A stretch of 34,887 nt of DNA. Origin: Bacillota bacterium. Its GTDB lineage: Bacteria > Bacillota > Clostridia > Peptostreptococcales > Anaerovoracaceae. The DNA lies in NCBI GenBank assembly GCA_017556505.1, contig JAFYNS010000020.1:1-34887 (forward strand). The letters are read 5' to 3'. The notes below the pieces were generated by a model, which did no database searches, had not been told where the DNA came from, and saw only the letters and a program-made list of their open reading frames with translations. Position numbers and translations under genes: made by a program. Of the stretch, positions 17,990 through 25,374 are shown piece by piece (position 1 is the first letter of the stretch; each line of letters starts with the position of its first letter).

Positions 17990-19222
17990 ATGAAACCAAT
18001 GAAGAAAATGGAACTGCTGGCACCTGCAGGTGACCTGGAAAAACTGAAAATTGCAGTTGTCTACGGTGCTGATGCGGTATATTTCGGCGGTGAAATGTTC
18101 AGCCTCCGTGCAGGAGCAGGCAACATGACCATCGAAGAAATGAAGGAAGGCATTGAATTCGCCCATGAAAGAGGGGTAAAGTGTTATCTTACCATCAATA
18201 TTTTCGCTCACAACGAGGATATTCAGCCTTTGACTGAATATCTGCATAAGATTAAAGATATGGCGCTGGATGCTTTTATTGTAAGCGATCCGGGCATTAT
18301 CGACCTGATTCAGGAAATTATTCCGGATGCGGAAATTCACCTGAGTACTCAGGCAAACATGACCAACTACAGAACAGCAAACTTCTGGTACAAGATGGGC
18401 GTTAAACGTATCGTTCTGGCACGTGAAATGACCTTCGAAGAAATACATGAAATCCGTGATAAGATTCCGGAAGATATGGAACTGGAATCCTTTGTACATG
18501 GTGCAATGTGCATTTCCTACTCAGGCCGCTGCCTGTTAAGCAACTTCATGATTGAACGTGATGCCAACAGAGGTGCATGTGCACATCCTTGCCGCTGGAA
18601 ATACGCTCTGGTGGAAGAACAGAGACCAGGTGAATATTATCCTGTAGAGGAAGACAGCAGAGGAACCTATATCCTTAATTCCCGCGACCTGTGTATGATT
18701 GAGCACATTCCGCAGCTTGCAGAAGCTGGAATTGTATCCGCGAAAATTGAGGGTCGCATGAAGAGCATTTTCTATGTGGCCAGCCTGGTTTCCGCTTACA
18801 GAAAGGCGATTGATGCTTACTATGCAGATCCTGAAAATTATCATTTCAATCCTGAATGTATGGCTGAGATGACCAGAGCAAGCCACAGAGAATTTACAAC
18901 CGGCTTCTATTTCCACCAGCCGACCAATAAAGACCAGAACTATCAGACCAGTGCCTATACCAGAGATTATTCCTTCACCGGCCTGGTAAAGTCCTATGAT
19001 CCTGAAACCGGATACGCCATTGTAGAACAGAGAAACAAGATGGTAATCGGTGATGAAATTGAAGTTCTGGGACCTTGCGTGGAATATTTCACACAGACTT
19101 TAACAGAAATGTATAATGAAGAAGGGGAGCCGATTGAATCCGCTCCACATCCGCAGCAGATTCTGAAAATCAAGATGGACCGTCCTGTGGATACTTACTT
19201 CATGTTATGTAAGAAGAAATAA
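17990..19222 (+). CDS. trhP: U32 peptidase-family protein, probable tRNA U34 hydroxylation protein TrhP
   Basis: U32-family proteins were named as peptidases, but several install hydroxyl groups on RNA using prephenate and an iron-sulfur cluster. This 410-residue protein starts MELLAPAGDLEKLKIAVVYG after a short Met-rich lead. It has LSTQANMTNYRTANFW and the family signature ESFVHGAMCISYSGRCLLS, followed by NRGACAHPCRW, which supply four conserved cysteines. A C-terminal beta-barrel domain follows (GLVKSYDPETGYAIVEQ). Only one U32 gene is present, where B. subtilis has two (yrrN and yrrO). With trmR it should form the ho5U-to-mo5U tRNA wobble pathway. Confidence 0.9.
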   Translation: MKPMKKMELLAPAGDLEKLKIAVVYGADAVYFGGEMFSLRAGAGNMTIEEMKEGIEFAHERGVKCYLTINIFAHNEDIQPLTEYLHKIKDMALDAFIVSDPGIIDLIQEIIPDAEIHLSTQANMTNYRTANFWYKMGVKRIVLAREMTFEEIHEIRDKIPEDMELESFVHGAMCISYSGRCLLSNFMIERDANRGACAHPCRWKYALVEEQRPGEYYPVEEDSRGTYILNSRDLCMIEHIPQLAEAGIVSAKIEGRMKSIFYVASLVSAYRKAIDAYYADPENYHFNPECMAEMTRASHREFTTGFYFHQPTNKDQNYQTSAYTRDYSFTGLVKSYDPETGYAIVEQRNKMVIGDEIEVLGPCVEYFTQTLTEMYNEEGEPIESAPHPQQILKIKMDRPVDTYFMLCKKK

Positions 19223-19236
19223 AAAAGGAGAAAATT

Positions 19237-20457
19237 ATGTCTAATGATCTTGGCAGCGGCCCCAGTCAGATAGGTGTTATCGCTGCATGTATTATCGTTT
19301 ATGGTTTGTTTACTGCTATTAACACGGCTTTCGGTTCTTCCGGAAGAAATACGGAAAAGTACCAGACAGCCTGTAAGCTGATGCAGATGGTTTCCGCCTG
19401 TCTTGGTGCATTTTATTCCTCTGTGGAGTGGTGGGGAATGGCTGTGTATATGGTTGTCCTGCTCAGCATCGGACAGTTTTTCCCGCGTAAGCTGGGACTG
19501 CAGCATGATGAAACGATTGCTGATGCAACAGAAACCATATTGAATACTGTGGCGACCGTGGTGCGTCCTGTTACATTCCTTCTTATGCTGGCTGCAAATA
19601 TTCTGCTGAAATTATTCCGTCAGCAGACTCAGGTAGTGGACGGTTCCTTCTCTGAAGAAGAAGTCATGTCCATGCTTGAAGTGGGCCAGGAAAGCGGCGT
19701 TCTGAAAGAAGAAGGCCGTAAGATGATCAACAGTATCTTTGCATTTGACGATAAACTGGCGTATGAATGTATGACACCGCGTACTGACGTGTTCATGATT
19801 GACATTGATGACCCGATTGAAGAATATCTGGATGACCTGATGGCGCTTCGCTATTCCAGAATTCCGGTTTACCGTGATGACAGCGATAACATTATCGGTA
19901 TTCTCAATGTGAAAGACTATTTCCGTCAGGCTAGGGAAGACAGCTTCGAAACGGTTGAAATTGAACCTATCCTGAGAAAGGCGTATTTTGTTCCGGAAAC
20001 TAAAAATATTGACTCACTCTTCTTTGAACTGCAGAAACTGAAGCAGCAGATTGCGATTCTGATTGATGAATACGGCGGTTTCAGCGGCATCGTTACCATG
20101 GAAGATATTATCGAACAGGTAATGGGTGATATTGACGACGAATACGACGAAGAAGAAGAAATTATTGACAAGGTCGATGAAAATATTTATCTGGTAGACG
20201 GTGACGTAAACCTGGATGACCTGAATGAAGAACAGGGTGTTAACCTGGAGTCTGAAACCAGTGAAACCATAGGCGGTTTTATCATCGATATGCTTGGTGA
20301 AATTCCGGATGAATCTGACGTAGGCAGAATTGTGACATACAAAAACTACGAGCTTAAGATTATGGCTGTTCAGGACCGCCGAATTGAACGTGTAAAAATT
20401 TATGTCCTGGATAAACCTGCTGACAGCACAGATTCTGATGCACCTGCAGGTGAATAA
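19237..20457 (+). CDS. CNNM/CorC-family membrane protein with CBS pair (hemolysin-like), short membrane domain
   Basis: The order is an N-terminal membrane region (residues 1-130), a CBS pair (about 155-275, with AYECMTPRTDVFMI and GFSGIVTMEDIIEQVMGD), an acidic linker of Asp/Glu, and a CorC_HlyC-type domain (TIGGFIIDMLGEIPD) near the end. Relatives export Mg2+ or act in ion homeostasis. The membrane domain is about 50 residues shorter than usual. Its first-helix signature reads FTAINTAF, where SA-ETA is normal, and the usual G-E-x-x-P-K reads IGQFFPRK, so two conserved acids are changed to amides. This suggests altered or lost transport. It follows trhP by 14 bases. Confidence 0.85.
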   Translation: MSNDLGSGPSQIGVIAACIIVYGLFTAINTAFGSSGRNTEKYQTACKLMQMVSACLGAFYSSVEWWGMAVYMVVLLSIGQFFPRKLGLQHDETIADATETILNTVATVVRPVTFLLMLAANILLKLFRQQTQVVDGSFSEEEVMSMLEVGQESGVLKEEGRKMINSIFAFDDKLAYECMTPRTDVFMIDIDDPIEEYLDDLMALRYSRIPVYRDDSDNIIGILNVKDYFRQAREDSFETVEIEPILRKAYFVPETKNIDSLFFELQKLKQQIAILIDEYGGFSGIVTMEDIIEQVMGDIDDEYDEEEEIIDKVDENIYLVDGDVNLDDLNEEQGVNLESETSETIGGFIIDMLGEIPDESDVGRIVTYKNYELKIMAVQDRRIERVKIYVLDKPADSTDSDAPAGE

Positions 20458-20472
20458 ACGAGGAGTTATATT

Positions 20473-21306
20473 ATGAAAATCTTTATTTCTGCAGATCTGG
20501 AAGGGGTAAACGGTGTAGTTTCACCAGGGGACATTATTCCGGGCGAGCCGGGTTATGAGGCATCCCGAATTCTTATGACTGAGGAAGTGAATGCCGTAGT
20601 GGAAGGCTGTTTCCAGGGTGGAGCAACTGAAATTACAGTATGTGATTCCCATGAAATTTCACAGAATCTGCGCTATGACCTGCTGGATGAAAGAGTACAT
20701 CTGATCAGCGGATGCACCCGTGACGGATCTATGGTCCACAGCATTGACAGCACCTATGACGGTCTGATTTTGCTGGGACACCATGCCATGTTCGGTACAC
20801 AGAATGCAGTGCTGGATCATACATATGACCAGTACATGATCCGTGAGCTGAAGGTGAACGGAACTGCACTGGGCGAATTCGGCCTGAACAGTCTTGTGGC
20901 AGCTGAAAAAGGCGTTCCTGTAATTATGACATCCGGTGATGATGCACTGGAGCGTGAGGCGAAGGCTTTCTGTTCCGATGTGGAAGTTGCGGTTGTAAAG
21001 AAAGCAGAGGGACGTTACTGCGCAAAATGTCTGCCGAAGGCGGATTGCCGCCGTCTGCTGACGGAAACAGCCAGAAAAGCAGTCTCCACAGCCAGTGAAC
21101 GGAAATGTGTGGACGTACCGGCTTCTCCGGTTCTCGAAATCACATTCCAGCAGACCTGTATGGCCGACGGAACCATGCGTGTAAAGGACATCCGCCGCAC
21201 AGGTCCTATGACGGTCGAATATGCCTGCAGTTCCATGGTGGAAGTCATGGATATGCGGCAGGTTATTTCTGATGCAGCCGGAGAATTCTTTGACAGAAGA
21301 TTCTAA
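20473..21306 (+). CDS. M55-family D-aminopeptidase (DppA-like)
   Basis: M55 peptidases are zinc enzymes that remove D-amino acids such as D-Ala from short peptides, probably recycled peptidoglycan. The 277 residues align by eye with B. subtilis DppA: Asp8 and Glu10 in SADLEG, His60 in VCDSHE, His104 in LGHHAMFGTQ, His116 in LDHTYDQ and Glu135 in LGEFGLN. All metal-binding and catalytic positions therefore look intact. There is no signal peptide, so it is cytosolic. No dpp transporter genes lie beside it. It starts 15 bases after the CNNM-like gene with an AGGAG ribosome binding site. Confidence 0.92.
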   Translation: MKIFISADLEGVNGVVSPGDIIPGEPGYEASRILMTEEVNAVVEGCFQGGATEITVCDSHEISQNLRYDLLDERVHLISGCTRDGSMVHSIDSTYDGLILLGHHAMFGTQNAVLDHTYDQYMIRELKVNGTALGEFGLNSLVAAEKGVPVIMTSGDDALEREAKAFCSDVEVAVVKKAEGRYCAKCLPKADCRRLLTETARKAVSTASERKCVDVPASPVLEITFQQTCMADGTMRVKDIRRTGPMTVEYACSSMVEVMDMRQVISDAAGEFFDRRF

Positions 21307-21332
21307 ATTATAAAAAAATAATTTTAAAAAAA

Positions 21333-21391
21333 TTTCGAAATCATGTAACCTTTTGGGCTTGAAAATTGATTATATTACAGAAAGTTCGAAC
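21333..21391. promoter_or_regulatory. Two TTCGAA-centred palindromes upstream of the mini-lipoprotein gene
   Basis: TTTCGAAA (21333-21340) and GTTCGAAC (21384-21391) are perfect 8-bp palindromes with centres 51 bases apart, near five helical turns. TTTCGAA differs by one base from the Spo0A box TGTCGAA. They flank AT-rich DNA containing TTGAAA and TATATT, but no well-spaced promoter can be named. A regulatory role is a guess. Confidence 0.25.
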
Positions 21392-21467
21392 GAAAGAAAT
21401 AATAAAATTAACATAAAGCCAAATAACATAAAGTGAAATGATGATGTGTCAAGAGGAGGATTTCGAG

Positions 21468-21536
21468 ATGAAAAACTTAGTACCTATTTTATTAATTGCT
21501 GCAGTATGCTTTATTTTTACAGCTTGCGGCGCATAA
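21468..21536 (+). CDS. 22-residue mini-lipoprotein (signal peptide plus Cys-Gly-Ala)
   Basis: A complete small gene lies in the gap before spoIIIA. It has an AGAGGAGG ribosome binding site about eight bases before an ATG, 22 codons, and a perfect terminator 37 bases after the stop. The peptide starts MKNLVPILL, has a hydrophobic core, and ends in the lipobox FTAC followed only by Gly-Ala. Processing by Lgt and signal peptidase II would leave a lipid-anchored Cys-Gly-Ala tripeptide and release a hydrophobic signal peptide ending VCFIFTA. The function is unknown. The signal, not the mature part, may be the product, as for enterococcal pheromones, or it may be a membrane-acting small lipoprotein. 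Confidence 0.78.
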   Translation: MKNLVPILLIAAVCFIFTACGA

Positions 21537-21573
21537 GTTAATGCCAACTATCTGTAACTTTCATAAACAGACG

Positions 21574-21617
21574 AATCTGCTTTCTGCGGGAGCAATCCTG
21601 CAGAAAGCAGATTTTTT
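21574..21617 (+). terminator. Strong rho-independent terminator of the mini-lipoprotein gene
   Basis: A perfect 14-bp stem, AATCTGCTTTCTGC (21574-21587) with GCAGAAAGCAGATT (21600-21613), has a 12-base loop and runs into TTTTTT. It is the clearest terminator in the window and isolates the small gene from spoIIIA. Confidence 0.95.
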
Positions 21618-21621
21618 ATTG

Positions 21622-21649
21622 TCATAAAACCTTGTCCACTTCATAGAAT
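21622..21649 (+). promoter_or_regulatory. Sigma-E-like promoter of the spoIIIA operon
   Basis: TCATAAA (21622-21628) and CATAGAAT (21642-21649) are 13 bases apart. They fit the mother-cell sigma-E pattern (about xCATATT, 13-14 bases, CATACAAT) with few mismatches. Transcription would start near 21656, about 27 bases before spoIIIAA. The spoIIIA operon is sigma-E controlled in B. subtilis, so the location is right. Confidence 0.65.
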
Positions 21650-21682
21650 TAGATATCAGATGAAAAAGAAAAGGGTGAGGAC

Positions 21683-22561
21683 ATGAATACCTTTTATCAG
21701 ATTACCTGCAGAATGCCGTCTCCCATAGAAGCAGTACTGAAACAGCTGACGGAAAAAGATGTTGAAAAAACAGAAGAAATCAGATTCCGAACAGGGCAGA
21801 TGATACTTATACGGTGCGGAAGCATCATGAAAAAAATCGATTATATCGTTACAAATAAAGATCTGCAGCAGATTTTGAACAACCTGATACAATATTCCTT
21901 TTATGCATATGAGGAAGATCTTTCAAGAGGATTTGTTACAATTGAAGGAGGACACCGGATTGGAATCTGCGGACGTACAGTAGTTAAAAATGGGCAGCCT
22001 GCAATGATGAAAGAAATCAGTTCGCTGAACATCAGGTTCGCGAAGGAAATTCCAGGCTGCAGCAGAAAGGTAATGCCTGAAATTCTTCACGGTAATAAAA
22101 TATGCAGCACGTTGATTATTTCACCTCCCGGATGCGGCAAAACCACATTGCTGAGGGACATAGCCAGGGTACTTTCCGAAAACGGATTCCAGACCGCTGT
22201 ATGTGATGAACGGTCAGAAATAGCAGGTATGTATCAGGGGAAAAGTGGTTTTCATCTTGGACCATGCTGTGATGTACTGGATGGCTGTGATAAAGCCTGG
22301 GGAATACCCATGCTGATCCGTTCCATGGCGCCACAGGTCATAATCACAGATGAAATCGGAAAATCCTCTGATGTTCCGGCTGTCATGCAGTGTATGGCCT
22401 CCGGAGTATCGCTGATAACATCGATTCACGGATCTTCTTTTCAGGATGTACAGCGTTCTTCTATAGGAAACCTGGCTGAACAGGGAATATTTCAGACGCT
22501 GATTTACCTTACTAGCCAGGGAGGCCCTGGAACGGTAAAGGAGGTGATTCATTATGGTTAA
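21683..22561 (+). CDS. spoIIIAA: Stage III sporulation protein AA (secretion-type ATPase)
   Basis: SpoIIIAA is the ATPase of the mother-cell channel that connects to the forespore, related to type II and IV secretion ATPases. The 292-residue protein has the Walker A motif PPGCGKTT at 148-155, VCDERSEIAG, and a Walker B-like QVIITDEIG. The start follows AAGGGTGAGG. It is first in an operon of eight genes in the canonical AA-to-AH order. It overlaps spoIIIAB by eight bases. Its codons are AAA- and ATA-rich, typical of low expression. Confidence 0.96.
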   Translation: MNTFYQITCRMPSPIEAVLKQLTEKDVEKTEEIRFRTGQMILIRCGSIMKKIDYIVTNKDLQQILNNLIQYSFYAYEEDLSRGFVTIEGGHRIGICGRTVVKNGQPAMMKEISSLNIRFAKEIPGCSRKVMPEILHGNKICSTLIISPPGCGKTTLLRDIARVLSENGFQTAVCDERSEIAGMYQGKSGFHLGPCCDVLDGCDKAWGIPMLIRSMAPQVIITDEIGKSSDVPAVMQCMASGVSLITSIHGSSFQDVQRSSIGNLAEQGIFQTLIYLTSQGGPGTVKEVIHYG

Positions 22562-23069
22562 AGGATTTGGACTGGTCTGTATGATTGCTGCCCTGGGACT
22601 TGCCGGAATATTGAAAGCCGAGGAACTAAAATCCAGAATCAGACTGCTGGAAGATATTCAGTATATGCTTCTTAATCTGAAAAGTCAGATGTTTTATTTT
22701 CGCGAACCACTTCAGATTCTGCTGGAAAAACTGTCCAAAACAGCTGATTCCAGAGCCTTTTTACTGCTGAACGCATGTGCACTCGAACTCTGCGATAAAA
22801 ACGGCGATATAGGGCAAATTTGGGCTGAAAACACGGTTCGAATCTATAAAAGGACTTCACTTACACAAGAAGATCTGGAAATAATCGCTCAGATTGGCAC
22901 ATACCTGGGACAGACAGATTTTGCGGGACATCAGATACAATTTGAATGCACAGAAGAACGGCTTCGCCAGCAGATTCAGCAGGCACGGGAAACAGACAGG
23001 CAGAAAAGCCCCATGTACCGAAAAATCGGTTTTATCGGTGGTGCTGCTGCAGCATTGATCGTTCTTTAA
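22554..23069 (+). CDS. spoIIIAB: Stage III sporulation protein AB
   Basis: SpoIIIAB is a membrane protein of the SpoIIIA channel, with similarity to type II secretion F-type platform proteins. The 171 residues fit the family. It has an N-terminal membrane helix (GLVCMIAALGLAGIL), the family stretch SRIRLLEDIQYMLLNLKSQM, a helical soluble middle, and a C-terminal hydrophobic helix (IGFIGGAAAALIVL). The ATG lies within the end of spoIIIAA after AAGGAGGTG, so translation is coupled. Confidence 0.93.
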   Translation: MVKGFGLVCMIAALGLAGILKAEELKSRIRLLEDIQYMLLNLKSQMFYFREPLQILLEKLSKTADSRAFLLLNACALELCDKNGDIGQIWAENTVRIYKRTSLTQEDLEIIAQIGTYLGQTDFAGHQIQFECTEERLRQQIQQARETDRQKSPMYRKIGFIGGAAAALIVL

Positions 23070-23092
23070 TAAGATGAATCAGGAGGGTACAT

Positions 23093-23293
23093 ATGAGTTT
23101 TGATGTGGAAATACTCTTTAAAATTGCAGCTATCGGGATTGCAATTGCGCTGCTGAATCAGATTCTGGTGAAAGCAGGCAGGGAGGAGCAGGCCATGATG
23201 GTCAGCCTGGCAGGGGTGATTATTGTACTTGCTATAATAATAAATATGCTGACGGAATTTTTTGAGACAATCAGGACCTTTGTGACATGGTAA
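23093..23293 (+). CDS. spoIIIAC: Stage III sporulation protein AC
   Basis: This 66-residue protein is two membrane helices joined by a short loop. The segments IAAIGIAIALLNQILVKAG and MVSLAGVIIVLAIIINML are almost textbook for the family. It sits 23 bases after spoIIIAB behind a strong AGGAGG, and its last bases overlap the start of spoIIIAD by seven. Confidence 0.95.
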   Translation: MSFDVEILFKIAAIGIAIALLNQILVKAGREEQAMMVSLAGVIIVLAIIINMLTEFFETIRTFVTW

Positions 23294-23670
23294 TTCTAAA
23301 AATCTGCGCACTGGCAGTTACAGCCGTCGTGATGATATCCCTCATAAAAATTTATAAACCGGAACTGACAGTGGAAGCAGTGCTGGCATCAAGTCTGATT
23401 CTGCTGTTTTATATCATCGGAAGTATACAGTACAGTTTCGAAAGTCTGAATGTTCTCTACCAGAATATTGCAGCGGGTAAAACATATTTTCCGATTATCG
23501 TGAAATGTCTTGGGGTTGCATATCTGACCGAATTTACAGCAGCACTGTGTGAGGATGCCGGCGAAAAATCAATTGCGGGTAAAGTGGAACTGGCAGGTAA
23601 ATTAGCTGTTTTTTTTATTGCTTTACCTGTTTTTTCATCCCTGATTGAGATGCTGAACCATCTGCTCTGA
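23287..23670 (+). CDS. spoIIIAD: Stage III sporulation protein AD
   Basis: This is a 127-residue integral membrane protein of the SpoIIIA channel, with helices near residues 3-20, 32-48 and 105-122. Family-type segments include ALAVTAVVMISLIKIYKPE and a central YLTEFTAALCEDAGEKSIA. It starts by a seven-base overlap within spoIIIAC and ends 28 bases before spoIIIAE. Confidence 0.93.
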   Translation: MVILKICALAVTAVVMISLIKIYKPELTVEAVLASSLILLFYIIGSIQYSFESLNVLYQNIAAGKTYFPIIVKCLGVAYLTEFTAALCEDAGEKSIAGKVELAGKLAVFFIALPVFSSLIEMLNHLL

Positions 23671-23698
23671 AACTCTGAAGAGATGCTGAGGAAATACA

Positions 23699-24787
23699 AT
23701 GGATTATGAAGCAATTGTGAAAGAACAGATGAATCATGTTCTGGAAGGGGAAGACTTCGGAACAGTAACTGATGAAGCATACCGTCTTTCGGAAGGTCTG
23801 TCTGACCCATTTACGCTGGAGAATATTCTCAATTCAACACTGCAGGGAGAAAGTATATTTAACGGCAGGCAGATGATCGATACGTTTTCAGATCTAATGC
23901 TCTATGAATTTCAGAATGCATTGACAGCAGCTGCAGAAATTATCAGTATCTGTATCATAATGGGGCTGATGAAAAGCCTTGCTGAAAGTTTTAAAACCAA
24001 AGGTGCAGCCCAGCTTACGGTAATGGTATGCGTTATGGTTATCATGGGAATCAGTCTGAACAGTTTTAAACTGTCCTATCAGCTGGTGATGGATACCGTA
24101 TCTGCAATGGTTTACACCATGGAAATTCTGCTTCCTGTCCTGATTGGAATTCTTCTTGCGACCGGTGCGGCAGCTTCCGGAACCATACTGAGTCCTTTGA
24201 TTATCGGTGCTGCAGCCGGTTTTGCTGTGATTATGAAAAATCTGGTTCTTCCCGCACTGTTTCTTTCCGGCGCATTAAGTATGATCAATTGTTTAACGGA
24301 AAAGGATTATGTAAACAAACTTGCCAAACTGCTTCGTTCTTCCGCTGTCTTTCTGACCGGACTGATTCTTACGGTTTTAACCGGTATCATTACCTTACAG
24401 GGACTTCTGACTGAGACTGCAGACGGTATTCTGATCAGTACTGCAAAATATTCCATCAGCAGCTTTATACCGATTGTGGGTGGTTTTGCTTCGGATACTG
24501 TTGAACTTTTTCTCAGGTGTATGGGATCCATAAAAAGTGTAATCGGTGTATTCGGGATTCTGACACTGATACTGATGATGGCAGTTCCTCTGTTGAAAGT
24601 AGTTCTGATTGGTGCAGTATATAAGCTTACGTCGGCACTTTCTGAGCCTGTGACTGATTCAAAAATTGCTGACGGAATCAATGATATGGGAAGCTGTATG
24701 ATTGCAATGGCATCCATTCTGTTCTTTACATCGCTGCTTTTTATTATTTTCATATCTGTAATTCTGGGAATCGGAGGAGCCTCATGA
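23699..24787 (+). CDS. spoIIIAE: Stage III sporulation protein AE
   Basis: SpoIIIAE is the largest membrane subunit of the channel. The 362-residue protein has a soluble N-terminal region of about 75 residues and then roughly eight hydrophobic helices. The family core includes LLPVLIGILLATGAAASGTI, FIPIVGGFASDTVE and LLKVVLIGAVYKLTSALSEP. It lacks the cleavable N-terminal signal of the 399-residue B. subtilis protein, at least from this start. It overlaps spoIIIAF by the ATGA junction. Confidence 0.94.
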   Translation: MDYEAIVKEQMNHVLEGEDFGTVTDEAYRLSEGLSDPFTLENILNSTLQGESIFNGRQMIDTFSDLMLYEFQNALTAAAEIISICIIMGLMKSLAESFKTKGAAQLTVMVCVMVIMGISLNSFKLSYQLVMDTVSAMVYTMEILLPVLIGILLATGAAASGTILSPLIIGAAAGFAVIMKNLVLPALFLSGALSMINCLTEKDYVNKLAKLLRSSAVFLTGLILTVLTGIITLQGLLTETADGILISTAKYSISSFIPIVGGFASDTVELFLRCMGSIKSVIGVFGILTLILMMAVPLLKVVLIGAVYKLTSALSEPVTDSKIADGINDMGSCMIAMASILFFTSLLFIIFISVILGIGGAS

Positions 24788-24957
24788 GTGAATTGTTTAT
24801 CTGGGTCAGGGATATACTGATTATCATTTTATCACTCAGTTTCTTTCAGATTCTGCTTCCGGACTCTTCCATGGCAAAATATCTGCGCTATATTTTCAGT
24901 CTGGTAATTCTGTCTGTAATTCTGGAACCGGTAATTCAGATTCTGAACGGGTTATAA
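24784..24957 (+). CDS. spoIIIAF: Stage III sporulation protein AF, truncated to its membrane part
   Basis: A 57-codon gene begins with ATGA overlapping the spoIIIAE stop. It encodes two hydrophobic helices (DILIIILSLSFFQILLP and YIFSLVILSVILEPVIQIL), separated by DSSMAKYLR. This matches the N-terminal membrane hairpin of SpoIIIAF. The family is normally about 170-210 residues and carries a ring-building-motif domain after the helices. Here the stop comes at once and only 36 bases remain before spoIIIAG, so the domain is absent rather than frameshifted. The identification rests on position plus the helix pattern. Confidence 0.82.
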   Translation: MSELFIWVRDILIIILSLSFFQILLPDSSMAKYLRYIFSLVILSVILEPVIQILNGL

Positions 24958-24993
24958 TTTCAGGATATGGTCATATAAATAGGAGTGAGCAAT

Positions 24994-25362
24994 ATGTTTG
25001 AAAAAGGTGGCAAAGAAACCTGGATAAAACTGATTGGTGTACTGCTGGCATTGTCGGCTGCCATCATGGTACTGAGCATATTTACTTCGGACAATGATGG
25101 GCGGCGGCAGATTGTGGATGGCGACGGAGGCCGTGAAGAGCAGCTTTGCAACGTTCTGTCATCCATTGAGGGAGCCGGTCAGGTAGAGGTCATGCTGGAA
25201 TATGACAGCCGAAGCAAAGTTACAGGTGCCATCATACTTGCTGAAGGTGCATCCAGTTCCATAGTCAGAAATAATCTGACCAACGGGGTTGCAACACTGT
25301 ACAGCATACCGGTTTCCAGCGTTATTGTATTCGAAAAAAAGTATGATGAAAATCATTCATAA
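24994..25362 (+). CDS. spoIIIAG: Stage III sporulation protein AG, short form
   Basis: SpoIIIAG builds a large ring between the mother-cell and forespore membranes. The protein has one membrane helix (about residues 12-30) and the ring-building fold EEQLCNVLSSIEGAGQVEVM, then GAIILAEGASSSIVRNNLT and LYSIPVSSVIVFEK. At 122 residues it is much shorter than the usual 200-230. The long insert that normally lies between the second and third parts of the fold is reduced to about eight residues (EYDSRSKV). ATG 24994 is preferred to GTG 24985 because AGGAG ends at 24985. Confidence 0.9.
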   Translation: MFEKGGKETWIKLIGVLLALSAAIMVLSIFTSDNDGRRQIVDGDGGREEQLCNVLSSIEGAGQVEVMLEYDSRSKVTGAIILAEGASSSIVRNNLTNGVATLYSIPVSSVIVFEKKYDENHS

Positions 25363-25374
25363 GGAGGAATTGGT

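Noticed and set aside
21305-21324. AAATTAT/ATAATTT stem after the M55 peptidase gene as a terminator
   Set aside because: It is an AT-only 7-bp stem in very AT-rich DNA and too weak to call.
21359-21376. TTGAAA and TATATT as the promoter of the mini-lipoprotein gene
   Set aside because: The boxes are only six bases apart; no pair with 16-18 base spacing was found, so the promoter is left undefined.
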